From Labedaea rhizosphaerae (GTDB lineage: Bacteria > Actinomycetota > Actinomycetes > Mycobacteriales > Pseudonocardiaceae): a stretch of 64,000 nt of DNA. The notes under the pieces are model-generated. The model did not search any database. It was not told where the DNA came from and saw nothing but the letters and a program-made list of their open reading frames with translations. The DNA is taken from assembly GCF_004362825.1 (NCBI RefSeq), contig NZ_SNXZ01000002.1, positions 1,235,365 through 1,299,364 on the forward strand, written 5' to 3'. The stretch's first letter is position 1; each line of letters opens with the position of its first letter. Of this stretch, positions 44,968-52,507 are shown in pieces. The translations under genes were made by a program, and so were the position numbers.

Positions 44968-46101
44968 TCATGCTGCGGCCACGATGTCCCGGCACAGGTT
45001 GAACGTGTCCAGCTTGAGCTGGTCATAGGTGCCATCGAAGTTGCGGAACGATCGGACCCGGTCCTGGTCGGCGTTGTCGGCGGTCATGTTGACCGGGACC
45101 TTCCAGTCCAGGTACTCCACCACGGACTGGTAGCCCGCCCACACCGTGTCCCGGATGTTCTCCTGGGTGTCGGCCGATTTGAACAAGCCTTCCAAGGTCT
45201 CCCAGTGGGTGACCTGCGGCTGACGCCACTCCGCCTGCGGGCCGACCCACTTCTCCGGCCAAACCTTCTTGACCAACTCCTCGAAGGTCTCCCCGGTCAT
45301 CTTGGTGTTGATCATGGACTCAGCCTCGACCTTGAACACCTCAGCCCAGTCGAAGGTCAGCTTGAGCGCCTCCCTGGCCTCGGCGATCCGACCGGAGATG
45401 CCGGGGGTGTGCCGGAAGGTGTACGAGGATCGGTGGTTGCCCAGGGCGGCCCGTTCGGTGTTGGCACAGACCACCCGGACGGGAGTGGTGAGCACCTGCA
45501 ACCGGCGGCGACCGGTGTGCGAGTTGAGACCGGCCAGGTAGAGGTCCACGTCGTCCACGCCCCCGACCCGAACACCCTGCGGGAGCTTCACGGTCATGAA
45601 CACGTCGGCCCCGTCACGCAGCGACCCGGCGGTCTCGAACACGGCACCCGACTGCTCGGTGATGCTGGTCAGGAACTCCGCCAGTTCCTCGTTCTGCACC
45701 GGGGTGTAGTCCGGCCCAACCACACCGAGCGGCTGAACTTCCTTGGACACGGGCTCGGTGCGCAGCACCGAGTACCAACCGGGCATGCCCATCAGGCTGG
45801 TCGTGTCCTCCGCGGTGACTTCCTGACCGGGCTTGCGCTCGGCGTCGTCCTGCGGGATGGGGCACTTCTGGGTGTGCTTCGCGCCGACGGCTCGCTTGCA
45901 CTCCGGGCACTTCCCGGTCGGAACCAGGGCGGCCACACCGAGCGACTTGCGAACGTCCCACCCACCCAAGCCGGACTTGTCCAGCATGGTGGCGGCATCC
46001 ATCAGGTCATCGGCCACGAAGCCGAGACGGTGCCAGGCAGGCACGCGAGCCGAGGCAAAGGCCACGGATCCATCGGCGAGAGTTTCCAACTCATGCGACA
46101 C
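44968..46101 (-). CDS. DUF932 protein with a zinc-knuckle-like insertion
   Basis: 377 residues. The N terminus SHELETLADGSVAFASARVP and later NSHTGRRRLQVLTTPVRVVC (DUF932 / TIGR03299) are diagnostic. An extra CPECKRAV...HTQKC segment (Cys65, Cys68, His76, Cys80) could hold zinc. Homologues are found on phages and plasmids; function unknown, possibly DNA-related. GTG at 46101 has GGGAG upstream. It is the first gene after one copy of the TGTCAGCAAGACA element. Confidence 0.85.
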   Translation of the reverse strand: MSHELETLADGSVAFASARVPAWHRLGFVADDLMDAATMLDKSGLGGWDVRKSLGVAALVPTGKCPECKRAVGAKHTQKCPIPQDDAERKPGQEVTAEDTTSLMGMPGWYSVLRTEPVSKEVQPLGVVGPDYTPVQNEELAEFLTSITEQSGAVFETAGSLRDGADVFMTVKLPQGVRVGGVDDVDLYLAGLNSHTGRRRLQVLTTPVRVVCANTERAALGNHRSSYTFRHTPGISGRIAEAREALKLTFDWAEVFKVEAESMINTKMTGETFEELVKKVWPEKWVGPQAEWRQPQVTHWETLEGLFKSADTQENIRDTVWAGYQSVVEYLDWKVPVNMTADNADQDRVRSFRNFDGTYDQLKLDTFNLCRDIVAAA

Positions 46102-46105
46102 GGGG

Positions 46106-46140
46106 TGTCTCCCTTGTGTTTTCGGGCTGTCTTGCTGACA
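46106..46140 (-). promoter_or_regulatory. Regulatory element copy A: TGTCAGCAAGACA ... GGGAGACA
   Basis: On the minus strand TGTCAGCAAGACA (46140-46128) is followed 14 bases later by GGGAGACA (46113-46106), which supplies the ribosome site of the DUF932 gene. A TAGTGT -10-like hexamer lies just upstream. Confidence 0.7.
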
Positions 46141-46181
46141 ACCAAAACACTACCCATATGCGGGACCTGTGTCTCTTAAAT

Positions 46182-46195
46182 GTGATGCCTATCAC
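46182..46195. promoter_or_regulatory. Inverted repeat in the divergent spacer
   Basis: GTGAT-GCCT-ATCAC lies between the two diverging copies A and B. Possible operator shared by both promoters. Confidence 0.35.
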
Positions 46196-46235
46196 TATTA
46201 GGAGACGACGGACTCATATCGGTCGATAGTAGAGC

Positions 46236-46265
46236 TGTCAGCAAGACAACCCCACTCGGGAGACA
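46236..46265 (+). promoter_or_regulatory. Regulatory element copy B: TGTCAGCAAGACA ... GGGAGACA
   Basis: TGTCAGCAAGACA at 46236-46248, a 9-base gap, then GGGAGACA at 46258-46265, four bases before the GTG at 46270. TAGTAG lies just upstream. Drives or regulates the rightward small-gene operon. Confidence 0.7.
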
Positions 46266-46269
46266 ATCA

Positions 46270-46440
46270 GTGTTCAGCTATCTATGGCACACCATCATGG
46301 TGCCTCCATTCCAGGCCATAGCAGCGGCCTGGGGCTGGATCACCTGGCACAGCATCACCGGGGCCATCTTGGTGCCTCTGGCGGCTGTTGCGGCAGGTCT
46401 GTTGCTCTCCCGGTACACCAGCAAGGGAGACAGCAACTAG
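46270..46440 (+). CDS. Small membrane protein, 56 residues
   Basis: Starts VFSYLWHTIMVPPFQAIAAA and contains two hydrophobic runs (IAAAWGWITW; ILVPLAAVAAGLLLSRY), ending KGDSN. The GTG is spaced correctly from GGGAGA. First gene after element copy B. Not recognised; could be an early membrane-acting phage protein. Confidence 0.65.
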   Translation: MFSYLWHTIMVPPFQAIAAAWGWITWHSITGAILVPLAAVAAGLLLSRYTSKGDSN

Positions 46441-46661
46441 TGGACCCCAACGAAGTTATAGCGACGATGCGCAGTCAAGTCACTGCGCTCGCCGAATCGG
46501 TTTCGGCCGCCATCGAGGCCGGTTCAGTCCAGCGTGCCGCTCGTCACTACGAGCGAGCCGACACGCTGCGCGCCGCATTGGTGGACGAATTCGTGACACT
46601 GGACGAATGGTTGACCAATGGTGGTTTCCTGCCCACCGCGTGGACGAATGGACGACCGTGA
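46440..46661 (+). CDS. Small helical protein, 73 residues
   Basis: VDPNEVIATMRSQVTALAES then RAARHYERADTLRAALVDEF. GTG shares its first base with the previous TAG. Helical composition suggests a small interacting protein. Not recognised. Confidence 0.6.
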   Translation: MDPNEVIATMRSQVTALAESVSAAIEAGSVQRAARHYERADTLRAALVDEFVTLDEWLTNGGFLPTAWTNGRP

Positions 46662-46987
46662 CTAACGAGACCGTGACACCCATGCGTTGGCTCATGCTGA
46701 CTTGGGTGCGGGGCGGCCACGTCCGCTCCGGTGAAGATAAGCCGAACGCCGCCAGTTGGATTTACAGCGACGTTATCGCGGACTCGGGTATCGCTCGCCC
46801 CGAACTAAACCGCGCCCTCCACTGGCTGCTACGCAGCGGGTATGGGCAGGTTTCAGGCGATCAGTACCCGCCGCCTGCAGAGACGCTGGTGGTGGCGACC
46901 GCACAGGGCATCGCCGAGCTGCGCGCCGGTGACGGCACGGTGCTGGCCTGGCTGTGCAAGATCGCCGAAAAGGCGGGCTGGTCGTGA
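46658..46987 (+). CDS. Hypothetical protein, 109 residues, winged-helix-like
   Basis: MRWLMLTWVRGGHVRSGEDK, then PELNRALHWLLRSGYGQVSG and ETLVVATAQGIAELRAG, which reads like helix-turn-helix plus wing. GTG at 46658 overlaps the previous stop (GTGA). Could be a small DNA-binding early protein (inference). Confidence 0.6.
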   Translation: MTNETVTPMRWLMLTWVRGGHVRSGEDKPNAASWIYSDVIADSGIARPELNRALHWLLRSGYGQVSGDQYPPPAETLVVATAQGIAELRAGDGTVLAWLCKIAEKAGWS

Positions 46988-47439
46988 TGTCCAACGAAGA
47001 TGCGCCGATCCGCGTCTGCGCTCGGTGCCTGCTCGCGCTGAACCACCGCACGACCGCTGTCGGCGTGAGCTGGGAGCACCCGGTCGACGCGGAGGTCGGA
47101 CACGAGGTCGTGCCGATCCCCCCGCCGCCCGGATGGACGGGCAAGTGCGACTTCTGCTCGACCGCCCGGCCGACGCACGTCGTGCCCGCCAACGACTTCC
47201 TCGTTCCCGGCGTCGCCGGGCACTCCTCGGGCGGCAACTGGGCCGCCTGCGGCACGTGCGGCGAGCTGGTCGAGCAGGCGAAGTGGGACGAGCTGGGGGC
47301 CCGAGTCGCCGAGGAGTTCGAGCGGCGCAACGGATGGCCCATGTCCCGCTTCGCCCGGCGACACCTCACCAAGCTTTACACCCGCCTACGTCGCAACATC
47401 ACCGGCCCGGTCAGGCCGATCAGGGAGGTCAAGGGATGA
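46987..47439 (+). CDS. Zinc-finger-like hypothetical protein, 150 residues
   Basis: Three CxxC pairs: VCARCLL, KCDFCST and ACGTCGEL, with a basic C-terminal helix (MSRFARRHLTKLYTRLRR). ATG overlaps the previous TGA. Likely a nucleic-acid- or protein-binding zinc protein of unknown role. Confidence 0.72.
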   Translation: MSNEDAPIRVCARCLLALNHRTTAVGVSWEHPVDAEVGHEVVPIPPPPGWTGKCDFCSTARPTHVVPANDFLVPGVAGHSSGGNWAACGTCGELVEQAKWDELGARVAEEFERRNGWPMSRFARRHLTKLYTRLRRNITGPVRPIREVKG

Positions 47440-47795
47440 CCACAGAGGACACGCTGGCCTGGGGCTACCAGGCCGGCGTGCCCGCCGGGACCACGACAGC
47501 TTGGGGCTGCCGAGCCATCGTGGACGCCAGCGGGCACCTGGACGTGCCGCCGGACCGCCAGTCCGCGGTCGGACCGCGAACAGACGCACTGCTCGACCAC
47601 CTCCACCACCACGTGCGCGGAGCCTGGCGCGAGCGCGCGGCCGAGCTGCTGCGCAACGGCGTGATGAACACACGCACCGCGACCGAGCTGGTGCTGTACC
47701 AGGACGGCGTCGTGATGATCAAGGGCAATACCAAGGGCAGCGGCGGCTACCTCTACGTGTGCGCCTACCTGCTCACAGAGGAGGACGAAGGATGA
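47436..47795 (+). CDS. Hypothetical protein, 119 residues
   Basis: LAWGYQAGVPAGTTTAWGCR, HLHHHVRGAWRERAAELLRN and LYQDGVVMIKGNTKGSGGYL. Not recognised. ATGA overlap with the previous gene and a good AAGGGATG context. Confidence 0.65.
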   Translation: MTTEDTLAWGYQAGVPAGTTTAWGCRAIVDASGHLDVPPDRQSAVGPRTDALLDHLHHHVRGAWRERAAELLRNGVMNTRTATELVLYQDGVVMIKGNTKGSGGYLYVCAYLLTEEDEG

Positions 47796-47878
47796 GCCGC
47801 CACGTGCACCGCCGCAGTCACAACGGCTGCCAGACGTTCCGCTTCGTCAACTACCGGTGGTGCCCACCTACGCCCTGA
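47792..47878 (+). CDS. Tiny coupled ORF, 28 residues
   Basis: MSRHVHRRSHNGCQTFRFVN plus WCPPTP. It starts in an ATGA overlap with the previous stop and has GGACGAAGG upstream. Too short to judge except by coupling. Confidence 0.4.
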   Translation: MSRHVHRRSHNGCQTFRFVNYRWCPPTP

Positions 47879-47938
47879 GCGAGACCACATCCAAGACCAT
47901 TCAGATCCCGTGGAGGTGAACACGCCATGATCAGCGAC

Positions 47939-47965
47939 AGCCCCGGCCGTCAGACGGCCGGGGCT
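47939..47965 (+). terminator. Strong terminator of the small-gene operon
   Basis: AGCCCCGGCCGTC and GACGGCCGGGGCT form a perfect 13-base inverted repeat around one base; an effective loop would be TCAGA. A TATCGTGTCTT tail follows. Confidence 0.85.
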
Positions 47966-47984
47966 ATCGTGTCTTCCTGCAATG

Positions 47985-48005
47985 TGTCAGCAAGACAGGG
48001 AGACA
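47985..48005 (+). promoter_or_regulatory. Regulatory element copy C: TGTCAGCAAGACA + GGGAGACA
   Basis: TGTCAGCAAGACA at 47985-47997 is directly followed by GGGAGACA at 47998-48005, five bases before the ATG at 48011. Confidence 0.7.
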
Positions 48006-48010
48006 TTCGG

Positions 48011-48400
48011 ATGATACGGGACCCGCTCATCCCCCGACTGGTCTCGACCACCGAGGCCGCGGACATCTTGGGGATGGCTCGGTCCCATGTTCATCGGCTG
48101 GTCACCGAGGGCAAGCTCCCCGCTGCACACGCGGGGAGCTCGATCGTCCTCGCCGAGGAAACCGTCCGCCGGTACAAGGCCGGCGAGCGCTTCTCGTTGC
48201 CGTCGCAGCTCCGGGTGAGTGTGTACGACGAGTCGGCCGACGGGTGGACCATCGTCCGCACGGTCCCGGTCGGGCCGGAGTACGTGCTGCCGACCCGGTT
48301 CCCAGCGGACGAGTACGACATCGAGGATGGTGTGTCGTGGCGGGTCGAGCTGGTGGACGTCACCGGCAAGACCATGAAGGTCGCACACCCGGTCACTTGA
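48011..48400 (+). CDS. Helix-turn-helix protein, excisionase-like N terminus
   Basis: 129 residues. RLVSTTEAADILGMARSHVH then RLVTEGKLPAAHAGS is the MerR/excisionase HTH. The C-terminal ~70 residues (VYDESADGWTIVRTVPVGPE) are an unassigned beta-rich domain. It has its own promoter element and terminator, so it is separately controlled. Candidate recombination directionality factor or repressor. Confidence 0.78.
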   Translation: MIRDPLIPRLVSTTEAADILGMARSHVHRLVTEGKLPAAHAGSSIVLAEETVRRYKAGERFSLPSQLRVSVYDESADGWTIVRTVPVGPEYVLPTRFPADEYDIEDGVSWRVELVDVTGKTMKVAHPVT

Positions 48401-48405
48401 GTGAG

Positions 48406-48438
48406 GTAGCCCCGCGTCGGGGGGCTCCGCGGGGCTAC
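48406..48438 (+). terminator. Terminator after the HTH gene
   Basis: GTAGCCCCGC (48406-48415) pairs with GCGGGGCTAC (48429-48438), 13-base loop. Confidence 0.8.
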
Positions 48439-48493
48439 TGCAACTAGATCGTCACACGACACCCACTGTTACTGTGCGCAGCATTGCACGAGG

Positions 48494-49015
48494 TCAGACG
48501 GTTGTCCAGTCGGGTTCGATGGTTCGGCTGCTCACGCTCGACAGGACGTCGAGACGCGCCCAGAGCAGGCGGTCCGCCGTGGTCGCTTGCCGTCCGCACT
48601 CGCTCCTGATCGCGTCCCGGTGGTCGGCCACGGCCTTGGCGAGCGCTCGCAGGTCGCCGCTTACCCGATCAAGTGCGTGGCCTTGGCGAAGCCACCGTAC
48701 GCGATCCTCCAGCTCGCGACGGCGTGCGTTGAGACAGCCTAGGAAATGCACGGTCCGTGACTTCCAGTCCTGATACTCGGCGTTCGCGGCCCGATATCCC
48801 GCTCGCGTGCCCTGGTACCCGCTGAGCGCCGACTTGTGAGCGGTGAGCGCAACTTGGGTGTTCTTGACGAGCTGGCCAAGGACTCGGTAGGTCTGCTGGA
48901 CTCGGTCGTCATCCAAGGTCATTGCTCGCCAGCGGGCAGGGTCCGGTCGATTGATTTCGTGGCCGACCGCCTCGTAGGCGGCTTCATCATCGTTCACGCT
49001 GTACGGGAGTATCAT
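48494..49015 (-). CDS. Helical hypothetical protein, 173 residues
   Basis: Largely alpha-helical with a coiled-coil look (YQDWKSRTVHFLGCLNARRR; ALAKAVADHRDAIRSECGR). Last gene of the leftward coupled operon; overlaps the XRE gene 3' end by 29 bases. Not recognised. Confidence 0.68.
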   Translation of the reverse strand: MILPYSVNDDEAAYEAVGHEINRPDPARWRAMTLDDDRVQQTYRVLGQLVKNTQVALTAHKSALSGYQGTRAGYRAANAEYQDWKSRTVHFLGCLNARRRELEDRVRWLRQGHALDRVSGDLRALAKAVADHRDAIRSECGRQATTADRLLWARLDVLSSVSSRTIEPDWTTV

Positions 49016-49523
49016 CGCCAGCTCCTCGCGTACTCCTGTGGTCTATGATGCAGTCCGCTTGTCGCAAGTGTTGATAAACTTCCGCAGGATCCAACGAGCA
49101 CAGTTCAGCAGCATTTTCCAAGGCCGTGATAGAAAACCACGCCACATCAGACGCCTGCGATTGATAGCGCTTCGTATCCGCCCATATTTGCAAGGGACGA
49201 AGTTCTGGGAGATCCATCTTGGCGATGGCAGGCAGATGAACGGCGAACCCGTCATCCCGACGTGAACCATCAACATCGTTGAGCGCATCGGTAAGGACGG
49301 TCGACGGATCCAGTGACAAACTATCGCACAGCTGCACCAGTCGATACACCGTCATCCGCCTGGTGCCCAGTTCGTAGGTTGCCATCGTTTGCGTCGAAAT
49401 ATCGAGTCCGCTGCGGGCGAGGAATTCTTCGCGTGTCCAACCTCGCTTAACGCGGACTGCTCGTAACAGCGTGCCGAGCGTGCGCGAGAATGCCCGCTCG
49501 GTCTCGGCGACAGAGTCAGTCAT
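48987..49523 (-). CDS. XRE-family regulator
   Basis: 178 residues. The HTH (~14-75) includes TLGTLLRAVRVKRGWTREEF, TMATYELGTRRMTVYRLVQL. The ATG at 49523 is used because it overlaps the previous gene by 8 bases; the C-terminal half is an unassigned helical region. Repressor-like; candidate for lysogeny control. Confidence 0.8.
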   Translation of the reverse strand: MTDSVAETERAFSRTLGTLLRAVRVKRGWTREEFLARSGLDISTQTMATYELGTRRMTVYRLVQLCDSLSLDPSTVLTDALNDVDGSRRDDGFAVHLPAIAKMDLPELRPLQIWADTKRYQSQASDVAWFSITALENAAELCSLDPAEVYQHLRQADCIIDHRSTRGAGDDTPVQRER

Positions 49524-49737
49524 TGGCCACCTGGCGTTTCGTGGCACCTCCGCGTGACCGCATGTGGACGCCGGATTCACTAAGGACTCGATGAACAAAT
49601 CCATAGGAGCGCCCCGTGCCCTCGGCCAGCGTCCTGATCGATGCGCCCCGCTCGTACTTGCGGCGGAGCTTTCTCGCTAGCTGATCGCGCTGCTCACCCT
49701 GAACACGTTTGAACGGCGCGATCTTTCCCGATGTCAT
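49516..49737 (-). CDS. Small helix-turn-helix protein, 73 residues
   Basis: KYERGASIRTLAEGTGRSYG then FVHRVLSESGVHMRSRGGAT is a compact HTH seen widely in actinobacteria and their phages. Overlaps both neighbours. Confidence 0.8.
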   Translation of the reverse strand: MTSGKIAPFKRVQGEQRDQLARKLRRKYERGASIRTLAEGTGRSYGFVHRVLSESGVHMRSRGGATKRQVAND

Positions 49738-49916
49738 TGCGTGCCGCCGTTCCGGCGATCTTCCAGGCTGACGACATCGGCCCGCTCGTCAGTCCACCTG
49801 CCGACCACCTTGGAGTGATCAGGCCCGGCAGTACCAACGTGGTCCCCGTTGTGCCCCTTCTTTTTAGTGCACTTCGTTCCGTCACCAGCGTTGTCAAAGC
49901 ACAGTTCAGTCGCCAT
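49734..49916 (-). CDS. Small cysteine/histidine protein, 60 residues
   Basis: LCFDNAGDGTKCTKKKGHNG followed by DHVG: two Cys and two His in a zinc-knuckle-like pattern. ATGA overlap with the HTH gene. Not recognised further. Confidence 0.6.
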   Translation of the reverse strand: MATELCFDNAGDGTKCTKKKGHNGDHVGTAGPDHSKVVGRWTDERADVVSLEDRRNGGTQ

Positions 49917-49928
49917 GAGTTTCTGCTT

Positions 49929-50213
49929 TCATTGATTAGGCGGGAAAATGAGCGGCGGCGGGTTGGTCGCACCTGGTTCCCTGAGCGGCAGGCCATGGTC
50001 GGGCGGCGCAGGGAACATGGCGTTGATCGCGTGTTGGCAGCACTCTGGGCAAAGGCCACGGCCGTTCGCGGCTGGTCGGCTCTCCCATGCCTCGTCTGCC
50101 AGTACGCCGCACAGCGCATACGGCTGCCGGGAAGGCGACAAGGGCCACAGCAAGTGGACTTCGCCGGGCCACCGTGAATGACGTGTGGGCAGGGTCGTGC
50201 CCCACGCCCACAT
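49929..50213 (-). CDS. Hypothetical protein, 94 residues
   Basis: VHLLWPLSPSRQPYALCGVL and GRGLCPECCQHAINA: cysteine-containing, likely metal binding, as in many small actinobacterial proteins that read 'H..W....R.ALCG' near XRE genes. ATG at 50213 overlaps the previous stop. Confidence 0.65.
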   Translation of the reverse strand: MWAWGTTLPTRHSRWPGEVHLLWPLSPSRQPYALCGVLADEAWESRPAANGRGLCPECCQHAINAMFPAPPDHGLPLREPGATNPPPLIFPPNQ

Positions 50214-50527
50214 CACCCACCTCGTTCGGTTGTGACGCGGTGGATGAACTCGCGAGCCTGGGCAGCAGGTAGTGCTGAGCTGGCGAGAGCGTCGCTCACT
50301 TTGCTCACCCATCCGCGCTGGTACGGGATCGGTACTCGTGCGGCCAGCAGCAGGGCCGCGCGAGCGCCGTCCATGCCAACCAGCCGGCGAACCGGCCAGC
50401 CCATCGTGGCGACCAGGCTGACGAACCAGCACGTGGTCTCGTCGTCCTCACCGGCTCCTTGCTCAATGGCGGCGGCCCGCGCAAGCAGTTCCTCGCGGAG
50501 TTCAGGGCATCGCGCCGGGCTGCTCAT
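50213..50527 (-). CDS. Hypothetical protein, 104 residues
   Basis: Helical: CPELREELLARAAAIEQGAG, then FVSLVATMGWPVRRLVGMDG. ATG at 50527 overlaps the stop of the next gene upstream. The longer frame to 50734 is mostly antisense shadow. Not recognised. Confidence 0.62.
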   Translation of the reverse strand: MSSPARCPELREELLARAAAIEQGAGEDDETTCWFVSLVATMGWPVRRLVGMDGARAALLLAARVPIPYQRGWVSKVSDALASSALPAAQAREFIHRVTTERGG

Positions 50528-50760
50528 CGGTGAGCCCGCGTTTCTTCGAGAATGTCCGCGCACGTTGCGCAGCGCGTCAGGCTGGCCTCGTCCACCTGGG
50601 TTTCCTCGCTGTGCAGCACAGCGCGACACACCGCGATCCAGGCGAACCCCTGCGGCATTTGGACACGCCGAGGATTGCCGCCCGAGGTCTCCACCAGGTG
50701 CACCGTGTCCTTGGTGGCCAGACTCCGTGCCCATAGCTCAGGCATGATCAATGTGGTCAT
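50524..50760 (-). CDS. Hypothetical protein, 78 residues
   Basis: HLVETSGGNPRRVQMPQGFA, AVLHSEETQVDEASLTRCAT and a final CADILEETRAHR. A CxxC-like end (TRCATCADI) suggests zinc. ATGA overlaps both sides. Confidence 0.62.
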   Translation of the reverse strand: MTTLIMPELWARSLATKDTVHLVETSGGNPRRVQMPQGFAWIAVCRAVLHSEETQVDEASLTRCATCADILEETRAHR

Positions 50761-51086
50761 ATGTCCCGCTCCTGCTCGTGATAGGACCGTGCCATCGGCT
50801 GTGCAGGCGCACCAGGCTGACCCGGCTCGGGCAGAGCAAGAGCCGCTTCCACGACCTCGCCCACGGGGCCGGACTTGGTCCACAGCAACCGACCGTCGTC
50901 GTCCTCGCGTTGGGCCAACGCCGTGGCATCGACGCTGATGATCACGGTGTCCATGACGACCGCCTGTGCCAGCTCCCAGGAGCGCATGAGGATTCCGCGT
51001 AGAGCGCCATCGGTCCATCCGGCCGAGTGCAGCCGGTCGATGGCGACAGCGGTCGCGTCCTTGGTCATGTTGGGCTCGGTCATCAT
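50757..51086 (-). CDS. Hypothetical protein, 109 residues
   Basis: AIDRLHSAGWTDGALRGILM then AVVMDTVIISVDATALAQRE. Not recognised. In-frame double start MMTEPNM; overlaps the nuclease gene. Confidence 0.62.
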   Translation of the reverse strand: MMTEPNMTKDATAVAIDRLHSAGWTDGALRGILMRSWELAQAVVMDTVIISVDATALAQREDDDGRLLWTKSGPVGEVVEAALALPEPGQPGAPAQPMARSYHEQERDI

Positions 51087-52003
51087 GGCGTCTCGTCCTC
51101 GGTGATGTGCACGATGCCGCCGATCGTCCGATGGTCGGAGTAGGGCAAGTCAGAGGTGTCCACCCACACCGAACGCGGCACGGTCGCCAACGCGCCGAAG
51201 GTCAGACACCGGTCGATGATCAGCTCGCCGCCCCGGTCATACCCAGGTGCAATGGTCGGCGTGGTGTTGCCGTCCGCGATGTGCTGGTCGATCCAGCCGG
51301 TGTCGATCAGATAGTCCAACGCGTCGGTCTCGGGCGCGGTCTGGCCGTCCGGGCCGGTGTCTGGCCAGACACCCTTGCCGTAGCGCTGGGCCGGCGGCAT
51401 CTTCGAGAAGTCGCGCTGAGGTTCTCCTTGCTCGCGAGTGCGCCGGGACGGGATGGAGTTGAAGTCCCCGCCGATCAATGCCCGCTGACCGGGCTTGATC
51501 ACCGCATGGATCTCCCGCGCATCGGCCAGCCGGTCGCGTGCATCGCGCGGGTTCAAATGGATCGACTTCACCCACAGGGTGCGTTCCTCGTCACCGTCCA
51601 CAATGGCTTCGACGTAGCCGTACAGGCCGCTTGGCTCGTCTTCGTCGAGACCGCGCCAGTGATGTGCCACCTCCAGGCGGGCGGTGTCCAGGAACACCAC
51701 CTGGTGATGATGCGAGCGCGTGGATCGAGTGAGGAACCCGCGGTAGATGCCGAGCCCGTCTCGGCGTAGAAGTCGCTCGACGTAGAGCAGCAGCTCGTCG
51801 CCGTAGCGGTCGAACCACTTCGCTTCCTGAAGCAGCAGCAGATGCGGCCGCTCGGGACTAAGGCGGACCACCTCGGGGAACCGTGTCAGCCACTCCATGT
51901 CCAGCGAGCCGTGCCGACGCAGCAAAGAATCGCCAGGCAAGACGCGGGTGCCACCGGACTTCAGGTTCACGCTCTGCCACACCAGTGACGTGCCTGCGCT
52001 CAT
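51083..52003 (-). CDS. Endonuclease/exonuclease/phosphatase (EEP)-fold protein
   Basis: 306 residues with all EEP motifs: N13, LLLLQEAKW (Glu60), SIHLNP (His149), IGGDFNS (Asp180, Asn182), ELIIDRCL (Asp264) and YSDHR (Asp290, His291). It is a metal-dependent phosphodiesterase, probably a nuclease. Its place in a regulatory operon rather than the replication region is unusual. Confidence 0.88.
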   Translation of the reverse strand: MSAGTSLVWQSVNLKSGGTRVLPGDSLLRRHGSLDMEWLTRFPEVVRLSPERPHLLLLQEAKWFDRYGDELLLYVERLLRRDGLGIYRGFLTRSTRSHHHQVVFLDTARLEVAHHWRGLDEDEPSGLYGYVEAIVDGDEERTLWVKSIHLNPRDARDRLADAREIHAVIKPGQRALIGGDFNSIPSRRTREQGEPQRDFSKMPPAQRYGKGVWPDTGPDGQTAPETDALDYLIDTGWIDQHIADGNTTPTIAPGYDRGGELIIDRCLTFGALATVPRSVWVDTSDLPYSDHRTIGGIVHITEDETP

Positions 52004-52395
52004 GACAGCCTCTTCGGCTGAGCGATAGTGCCATCAGAACGTCGAGGGGCCGTCAGAGCAAGGAGCTTCCAGAATGTTCGCTGGGGCCTGCCCTCAGCGC
52101 ACCACTCGGGATCGGGGCTGGCGGGTGTGCGTCGCATGGCGTGCGCCATCGTCGGCGTGGTGACACAGATGACGTCCACCACGTCTGCATCCCAACTGCG
52201 AAGCGCGAACAGGTAGGACGCCCGATACATGAACGTCCAGTAGGGCTTGTCGTCCGCGCCCAGCATCGATTCAATCCGGATTTGCATCGCGCTTGCTTCG
52301 TCTGGCTTGAGCCCGGCAGCGATTTGTTCCAGTAGACGACGGCGTTCGGCAAGTTGGCGGTCGTCAAGAAGAAACAGTGGGTTGTACACGGTCAC
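52000..52395 (-). CDS. Hypothetical protein, 131 residues
   Basis: QLAERRRLLEQIAAGLKPDE, then MQIRIESMLGADDKPYWTFM and YRASYLFALRSWDADVVDVI. Not recognised. Overlaps the nuclease start by 4 bases (ATGA), so its product may act with it. Confidence 0.65.
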   Translation of the reverse strand: MTVYNPLFLLDDRQLAERRRLLEQIAAGLKPDEASAMQIRIESMLGADDKPYWTFMYRASYLFALRSWDADVVDVICVTTPTMAHAMRRTPASPDPEWCAEGRPQRTFWKLLALTAPRRSDGTIAQPKRLS

Positions 52396-52435
52396 TCCGT
52401 CGAGGTGGCTCTGGCAGATCGGGATCGTGAATCGG

Positions 52436-52507
52436 CTATAAGGACTCCGCCTCGCGCAGTTCGTCCAGGATCTGCTGGTAGATCACGTCCAGATCGGTTG
52501 CCGTCAT
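52436..52507 (-). CDS. Possible 23-residue coupled ORF
   Basis: Starts MTATDLDVIYQQILDELREA; an amphipathic helix. Its ATG overlaps the stop of the 52504 gene (ATGA), as do most genes in this operon. Length is too short to confirm. Confidence 0.35.
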   Translation of the reverse strand: MTATDLDVIYQQILDELREAESL

